A stretch of 10,037 nt of DNA, from contig JAJYAH010000191.1 in the NCBI GenBank assembly GCA_021779635.1, forward strand, positions 1 through 10,037, read 5' to 3'. The notes beneath the pieces are model-generated. The model ran no database searches. It had not been told where the DNA came from and saw only the letters and a program-made list of their open reading frames with translations. This DNA comes from Pseudomonadota bacterium. GTDB taxonomy: Bacteria > Pseudomonadota > Alphaproteobacteria > Rhizobiales > Xanthobacteraceae. Of the stretch, positions 6,228-10,037 are shown one piece after another. Each line of letters starts with the position of its first letter. The stretch's first letter is position 1. The position numbers were made by a program, and so were the translations under genes.

Positions 6228-6578
6228 ATGAGATGGCGCCGCCAATTCGTGCTCGATTTCTACACCGCGACGTTCGGTCTTTTCCTGTTTGTGTCGCCGT
6301 GGCTCTTTGCATACGCCAACGAGAATGCACGACTCAACCTGTGGGCCAGTGGCGCTGCGATCGCAGCGATATCGATCGCGGCCATCGTCGCGTTTTCGAA
6401 CTGGGAGGAATGGCTCAACCTCCTGCTCGGCTTCTGGCTGACAGCCTCGCCGTGGGTGCTCGGGTTTGCGCATACCAGGGCGATGCATGTCAGCATCGCG
6501 CTGGGTGTGACGGTTGCGTTCATGGCAGCGCTGGAATTGTGGCTGGTCAATTATGAGCCCCAATACGGTTCGGGTTGA
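6228..6578 (+). CDS. SPW-repeat integral membrane protein
   Basis: This 116-residue protein carries two copies of the SPW motif, FVSPWLFAY (about residues 21-29) and TASPWVLGF (about 72-80), each in a hydrophobic helix followed by a second helix. The predicted layout is four membrane segments near residues 11-28, 38-56, 64-80 and 87-107, with a basic N-terminus (MRWRR) that should stay in the cytoplasm. The two halves are internal repeats, as usual in the SPW family, whose function is not known. The start is fixed by GGAGGA at 6215-6220, 7 bases before the ATG. It lies 118 bp after the DUF1236 gene, beyond the hairpin cluster, and upstream of the AT-rich gap before hpnN. Confidence 0.88.
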   Translation: MRWRRQFVLDFYTATFGLFLFVSPWLFAYANENARLNLWASGAAIAAISIAAIVAFSNWEEWLNLLLGFWLTASPWVLGFAHTRAMHVSIALGVTVAFMAALELWLVNYEPQYGSG

Positions 6579-6591
6579 CCTCGCGGGGTCA
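6576..6591 (+). repeat. Small hairpin at the SPW stop codon
   Basis: tgacc (6576-6580) and ggtca (6587-6591) pair perfectly around a 6-base loop, and the left arm contains the TGA stop codon. There is no T-run after it, so it is at best a weak 3'-end structure. Confidence 0.35.
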
Positions 6592-6617
6592 GGCTCTGAG
6601 CGCCCTTGTTCCCCAAG

Positions 6618-6659
6618 ATTTCCAAAATAAAAATTTCTAAAATAAAATTTCGACAAAAC
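6618..6659 (+). repeat. AT-rich iterated repeat upstream of hpnN
   Basis: Three consecutive units begin with atttc: atttccaaaataaaa (6618-6632), atttctaaaataaa (6633-6646) and the diverged atttcgacaaaac (6647-6659). This is by far the most AT-rich patch of the window and lies in the 156-bp gap between the SPW gene and hpnN, which holds no other gene. The units place A-tracts at about 14-15-base steps, not a clean helical phase, and contain two TAAAAT hexamers (6638-6643, 6643-6648) close to a -10 box, but no convincing -35 box is in place. It is probably part of the hpnN control region. Confidence 0.75.
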
Positions 6660-6734
6660 GACTGAACGATCCTGCCTGCCCGGGAGTTGAAAAACCGACC
6701 GTAATTTTGCGCGCCGGGAGCGTCGCTGGCTGTC

Positions 6735-9359
6735 ATGATGAATTCAGCGATTGTCCGGATCGTCGATTTCTGCGCGCGTTACCGGTGGACCGTCGTTGTC
6801 GCCGGCACGTTGCTGATGGTTGGAGCCGCGGCCTTCGCCGCCGCGCGGTTCTCCATCAATACCGATGTGGAAGGATTGATTTCCCGACATCTACCCTGGC
6901 ACGCCCGTCAACTGCAGTTGTCCCGCGACTTTCCCCAGAACGGCATTTCGGCCGTTGTGAGGGCGCCGACCGCCGAGAACGCCGAACAAGCCGCTGACGA
7001 GCTCGCGCAGACGCTCGCAACGAATTCGAAATTGTTTCCCATGGTCGGGCAACCCGACAGCGGAGAGTTCTTCGAGCGTAATGGGCTGCTGTTTGACGCC
7101 GCCGCGGATGCCGAAAAAAGCGTCGCGGGATTGACGCAAGCCCAGCCGTTAATCTCCGGGCTTGCGGCCGACCCGAGCCTGCGCGGGGTGATGAAGGCGC
7201 TGTCGCTTGCCGCCGAAGGCGTCCAGATGGGCAAAATCAAGCTGGACCAGCTGGCCTGGCCGCTCGCGCTGGCAGATCGAACCCTGAGCGACGTTCTGAC
7301 GGGAAAGCCCGCCACGTTTTCCTGGCAGGAGCTGCTGCAGGGCCACCCGTTACGGAACAGACGGCTGCGGCACTTCGTCGAGATCCAGCCCGCGCTCAAT
7401 TTCGCCGCCCTTCAGCCGGGCCGCGAGGCCACCGAGGGGATTCGCCGCGCGGCGGCCGGTCTGGATCTAAAGAACAAATTCGGCGCTACCGTCGATCTAA
7501 CCGGTCAGGTGCCGATGAATGACGATCAATTCTCGGTCATCAAAGACAGCGCTTTGCGCGACACGACGACGGCGGTGCTCGGCGTCCTGATCATTCTCTG
7601 GCTAGCGCTGCGCTCCTGGAAAATCATTGCGGCGGTGTTCTTCAGCCTGATGGTCGGGCTTGCCGCCACGGCGGCTCTTGGCCTCGCCATGGTCGGTTCG
7701 TTCAATTTGATCTCGATTGCTTTCTTTGTGCTGTTCGTCGGCCTCGGCGTCGATTTCGGCATTCAGTTCAGCGTGCGATATCGCACCGAGCGGCACGAAC
7801 ATGCCGACTTGCGCGAGGCGCTGCGAAGTGCGGCCCGCAAGGCCGGAGATCCGCTGGCATTGGCCGCCGCAGCCACCGCCGTGGGGTTCTTCGCGTTTCT
7901 GCCTACCAGCTATCGCGGCCTTGGCGAGCTGGGCCTGATTGCAGGCTGCGGCATGCTGATCGCGTTCTTCTGCAGCATTACGCTGGTGCCGGCGATGCTG
8001 TCGCTGCTGAACCCAGCGGGCGAAGCCGCGGCGGTCGGCTTTCAAAGCCTCGCGCCGCTGGACCATTTCCTGCAACGACATCGCATCGCGGTGATCGCCG
8101 GCACCGTCCTGATTGTTCTGGCCGGCACACCGCTACTGTTGCATTTGCCATTCGACTTCAACCCCGTCAATCTGCAAAGCCCGACTTCAGCCTCGGTCGT
8201 GACCTACCGCCAATTGCAAAGGGATCCGGAAACCAGCGGCAACGATGCGGAAATATTGGCGCCGTCGATCGAACAGGCCGATGCGATCGCCAAACGTCTG
8301 GTCGCGCTGCCCGAGGTTTCGCGGGTTTTGACACTGAGCAGTTTTATTCCAGGCGATCAGGACCGGAAAATCGCTGCGTTGAAGGCGGCGTCGCAACGCC
8401 TCGGTGCCGCCCTTAATCCTCAAGCGCCGCAGCCAGCGCCAAGCGACCAGGAGGTCGTTGCCGCGATCCAAAAGACCGCCACGGACCTGTCCAGGATTGC
8501 GGGCAAGGAGACCGGCGCCGCTGCCGACGCCGCGCGTCATGTTTCCGGTTCGCTGACGCGTCTGGCCAATGCGGATGCCGGCGTCCGGGCCAAGGCGGCC
8601 GCCGCCATCGTGCCGCCGTTGATTTTCGATCTCGACCAGCTTCGCAACAGCCTTGCCCCCCAACCGGTGACGATCAAGACGTTGCCGCCAAATCTGGTCC
8701 GCGATTGGGTACTGCCGGACGGCAGGGCCCGCGTCGAGGCGCTGCCGAAGGGCAATCCCAATGACACCAATGTCCTGCGCGCATTCGCGACCGCTGTTCT
8801 TCGCGCCGAACCGTCGGCGACGGGACCCGCGATCAGTTACTACGAATCTGGACGAACCGTCACCGCAGCCTTTGTCGAAGCCGGCATTCTGGCACTGGCT
8901 GCAATCGCGATTTTGCTCTTTATCGCCCTGAGACGCGTCACGGATGTGCTGTTGACGCTGATCCCGCTTCTGCTCGCCGGCGCGGTGACGCTGGAGATTT
9001 GCGTGCTGGACGGCTTCGCGCTCAATTTCGCCAACATTATCGCGCTCCCGCTGTTGCTCGGCGTCGGCGTGGCGTTCAAGATCTACTACATCATGGCATG
9101 GCGCGCCGGAAAGACCGGTCTGCTGCAATCGACGCTGACCCGAGCTGTGATATTCAGCGCCATGACCAACGCGGTTGCGTTCGGAAGCATGTGGGCGTCG
9201 AGCTATCCCGGCATGTCGAGCATGGGCAAGATGATGGCGCTGGCGCTATTGTGCACGATGGCCGCGGCCGTGCTGTTTCAGCCGGTTCTGATGGGGCGCC
9301 CGCGGCAAGTAAATGCCGGCCCGGAATCGTCAGCGGATCTCGCTGAAGCCGCGGAATAG
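6735..9359 (+). CDS. hpnN: HpnN-type hopanoid RND/MMPL transporter
   Basis: This 874-residue inner-membrane protein has the RND two-half layout with 12 likely membrane segments: one at about 20-38, five at about 279-418, one at about 449-470 and five at about 716-848, with two large periplasmic loops (about 40-275 and 473-710). The opening SINTDVEGLIS and the size match the HpnN family, which moves hopanoids to the outer membrane in Rhodopseudomonas and Burkholderia. The fourth segment carries VGLGVDFGIQFSVRY with D340, a typical proton-relay acid; the matching place in the second half reads LLGVGVAFKIYYI, with A780 and K782 and no acid. The start is uncertain: ATG at 6735 and 6738 are both possible, and the only purine-rich site (GGGAG, 6715-6719) is 15 bases away, so translation may be weak. 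No other hpn or squalene-hopene cyclase gene is in the window, so substrate assignment rests on sequence resemblance. Confidence 0.9.
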   Translation: MMNSAIVRIVDFCARYRWTVVVAGTLLMVGAAAFAAARFSINTDVEGLISRHLPWHARQLQLSRDFPQNGISAVVRAPTAENAEQAADELAQTLATNSKLFPMVGQPDSGEFFERNGLLFDAAADAEKSVAGLTQAQPLISGLAADPSLRGVMKALSLAAEGVQMGKIKLDQLAWPLALADRTLSDVLTGKPATFSWQELLQGHPLRNRRLRHFVEIQPALNFAALQPGREATEGIRRAAAGLDLKNKFGATVDLTGQVPMNDDQFSVIKDSALRDTTTAVLGVLIILWLALRSWKIIAAVFFSLMVGLAATAALGLAMVGSFNLISIAFFVLFVGLGVDFGIQFSVRYRTERHEHADLREALRSAARKAGDPLALAAAATAVGFFAFLPTSYRGLGELGLIAGCGMLIAFFCSITLVPAMLSLLNPAGEAAAVGFQSLAPLDHFLQRHRIAVIAGTVLIVLAGTPLLLHLPFDFNPVNLQSPTSASVVTYRQLQRDPETSGNDAEILAPSIEQADAIAKRLVALPEVSRVLTLSSFIPGDQDRKIAALKAASQRLGAALNPQAPQPAPSDQEVVAAIQKTATDLSRIAGKETGAAADAARHVSGSLTRLANADAGVRAKAAAAIVPPLIFDLDQLRNSLAPQPVTIKTLPPNLVRDWVLPDGRARVEALPKGNPNDTNVLRAFATAVLRAEPSATGPAISYYESGRTVTAAFVEAGILALAAIAILLFIALRRVTDVLLTLIPLLLAGAVTLEICVLDGFALNFANIIALPLLLGVGVAFKIYYIMAWRAGKTGLLQSTLTRAVIFSAMTNAVAFGSMWASSYPGMSSMGKMMALALLCTMAAAVLFQPVLMGRPRQVNAGPESSADLAEAAE

Positions 9360-9391
9360 AGGTTCACGGGATTTCCCCCTTTGCACCATCT

Positions 9392-9411
9392 TTGTGCACG
9401 CAAGCGCACAA
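9392..9411. repeat. Inverted repeat ttgtgc/gcacaa behind hpnN
   Basis: ttgtgc (9392-9397) and gcacaa (9406-9411) pair around 8 bases, in the 105-bp gap before the permease gene. It has no following T-run. It could be an operator-like dyad for the permease or a chance hairpin. Confidence 0.35.
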
Positions 9412-9421
9412 CATGGGCATG

Positions 9422-9446
9422 CAATGCAGCAAGAGAATACGCATTG
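9422..9446. repeat. Inverted repeat caatgc/gcattg in the permease leader
   Basis: caatgc (9422-9427) and gcattg (9441-9446) pair around 13 bases, and flanking catg tetramers (9418-9421, 9450-9453) extend the symmetry after a short bulge. The right flank runs into the ribosome site GGGGGA (9453-9458), so folding could affect translation of the permease. Confidence 0.35.
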
Positions 9447-9464
9447 TGGCATGGGGGACTTCCG

Positions 9465-10037
9465 ATGAGCGATGCCGTCCATCCAGTCGATGAAATTCTG
9501 CCATTGCCCAAGCTGTTAGCGCTCGGCCTGCAGCACGTCCTCGTAATGTACGCCAATGCTGTCGCGGTGCCTTTGATCCTTGGCGGCGCGCTTCATCTTC
9601 CCAAAGATCAGATCGCGATGCTGATCAACGCCGATCTGTTCGCTTGCGGGATCGCGACGCTGATCCAGACCGTCGGCTTAGGCCCGTTCGGAATCCGGCT
9701 TCCGATCATCATGGGCGTGACGGCGGTGGCAATCTCCCCGATGCTGGCCATGGCCGCCATGCCCGGTGTCGGTTTGACCGGAATATACGGTGCCGTCCTG
9801 GTCGGCGGCATCTTCGGACTATGCGTCGCCCCGTTCGTCAAATACGTGCTGCGGTTCTTCCCTGCGGTCGTCACCGGCACGATCATCACCATGATCGGCG
9901 TGGTTCTGACGCGCGTTGGCGTGAACTGGGCCGGCGGCGGTGCGGCGACGGCGGATTTTGGCGCCGCGGGCTATCTGTTGATCGCCGCGTTGGTGCTGGG
10001 CGTGATCCTGTCCGTCATCAAATTCGCCACCGGCTTC
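9465..10037 (+). CDS. NCS2-family purine/nucleobase permease, C-terminus cut off
   Basis: Reading from ATG at 9465 the frame stays open for 191 residues to the window edge. The first segment GLQHVLVMYANAVAVPLI (about residues 21-38) is the hallmark of nucleobase:cation symporter-2 proteins of the xanthine/urate group (XanQ, PbuX, UacT-like), with the Q-H pair at 23-24. The segments INADLFACGIATLIQT (54-69), LPIIMGVT, GIYGAV and VVTGTIITMIG follow in the family order; about six of the expected fourteen membrane segments are inside the window. It should import xanthine or uric acid with protons, but the specificity motif lies beyond the edge. One feature differs from the usual YAGA sequence: N31 stands where glycine is common. 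A GGGGGA site (9453-9458) is 6 bases before the ATG. It lies 105 bp after hpnN on the same strand, with two dyads between. Confidence 0.9.
   Translation, partial: MSDAVHPVDEILPLPKLLALGLQHVLVMYANAVAVPLILGGALHLPKDQIAMLINADLFACGIATLIQTVGLGPFGIRLPIIMGVTAVAISPMLAMAAMPGVGLTGIYGAVLVGGIFGLCVAPFVKYVLRFFPAVVTGTIITMIGVVLTRVGVNWAGGGAATADFGAAGYLLIAALVLGVILSVIKFATGF

Noticed and set aside
8187..9128. A 313-codon minus-strand frame inside hpnN
   Set aside because: It lies wholly within the transporter and reads as Arg/Gln/Gly-rich antisense translation with no domain.
1..10037. CRISPR array, tRNA/rRNA genes, insertion sequences or defence systems
   Set aside because: No regularly spaced direct repeats, cloverleaf or rRNA sequence, transposase or known defence domain is visible. 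The genes are ordinary metabolic, envelope and transport genes.

Overview
The window looks like a chromosomal segment from a high-GC alphaproteobacterium of the Bradyrhizobium/Rhodopseudomonas type. The basis is overall composition, a DUF1236-type secreted protein, an HpnN hopanoid transporter, a small secreted protein that resembles ones I associate with Bradyrhizobium, and an EcfG-like (GGAAC...CGTT) promoter candidate. I cannot place the species. I see no RNA genes, insertion sequences, CRISPR arrays or phage genes.

Left block, minus strand, about 1-5447. Read in transcription order it holds: a Do/DegP-type periplasmic serine protease with two PDZ domains (3909-5447); two strong hairpins behind it, one of them terminator-like; a glucose 1-dehydrogenase-like short-chain dehydrogenase (2767-3621); a 141-residue exported protein of unknown function (2247-2672); a 230-bp gap with a three-copy short tandem repeat; a DkgB-like aldo/keto reductase (1198-2016); and a Tat-exported binuclear amidohydrolase of the EF_0837/Atu3266 type, cut by the left edge (1-1100).

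Right block, plus strand, from 5693. It holds: a small secreted DUF1236 protein (5693-6109); a cluster of overlapping hairpins; a four-helix SPW-repeat membrane protein (6228-6578); an AT-rich gap with an iterated 14-15-bp repeat; a full-length HpnN-type RND transporter (6735-9359); and the first 191 residues of an NCS2 purine/nucleobase permease (9465-10037), cut by the right edge. The 245-bp gap 5448-5692 is divergent between the two blocks and carries the control regions of the protease and the DUF1236 gene.

How they may work together: the middle of the window (protease, DUF1236 protein, SPW protein, HpnN) is a run of envelope-located products, consistent with cell-envelope maintenance and stress, but they are not one transcription unit. 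The two oxidoreductases could both act on sugars (glucose to gluconolactone; diketogluconate-type reduction), but they are separated by another gene and a long gap, so any pathway link is speculative. Most of the window is ordinary core or semi-core alphaproteobacterial sequence. The points most worth a second look are the Tat-exported amidohydrolase, the isolated hpnN with an asymmetric pair of proton-relay motifs, the unknown secreted protein, and several non-coding repeats and hairpins.
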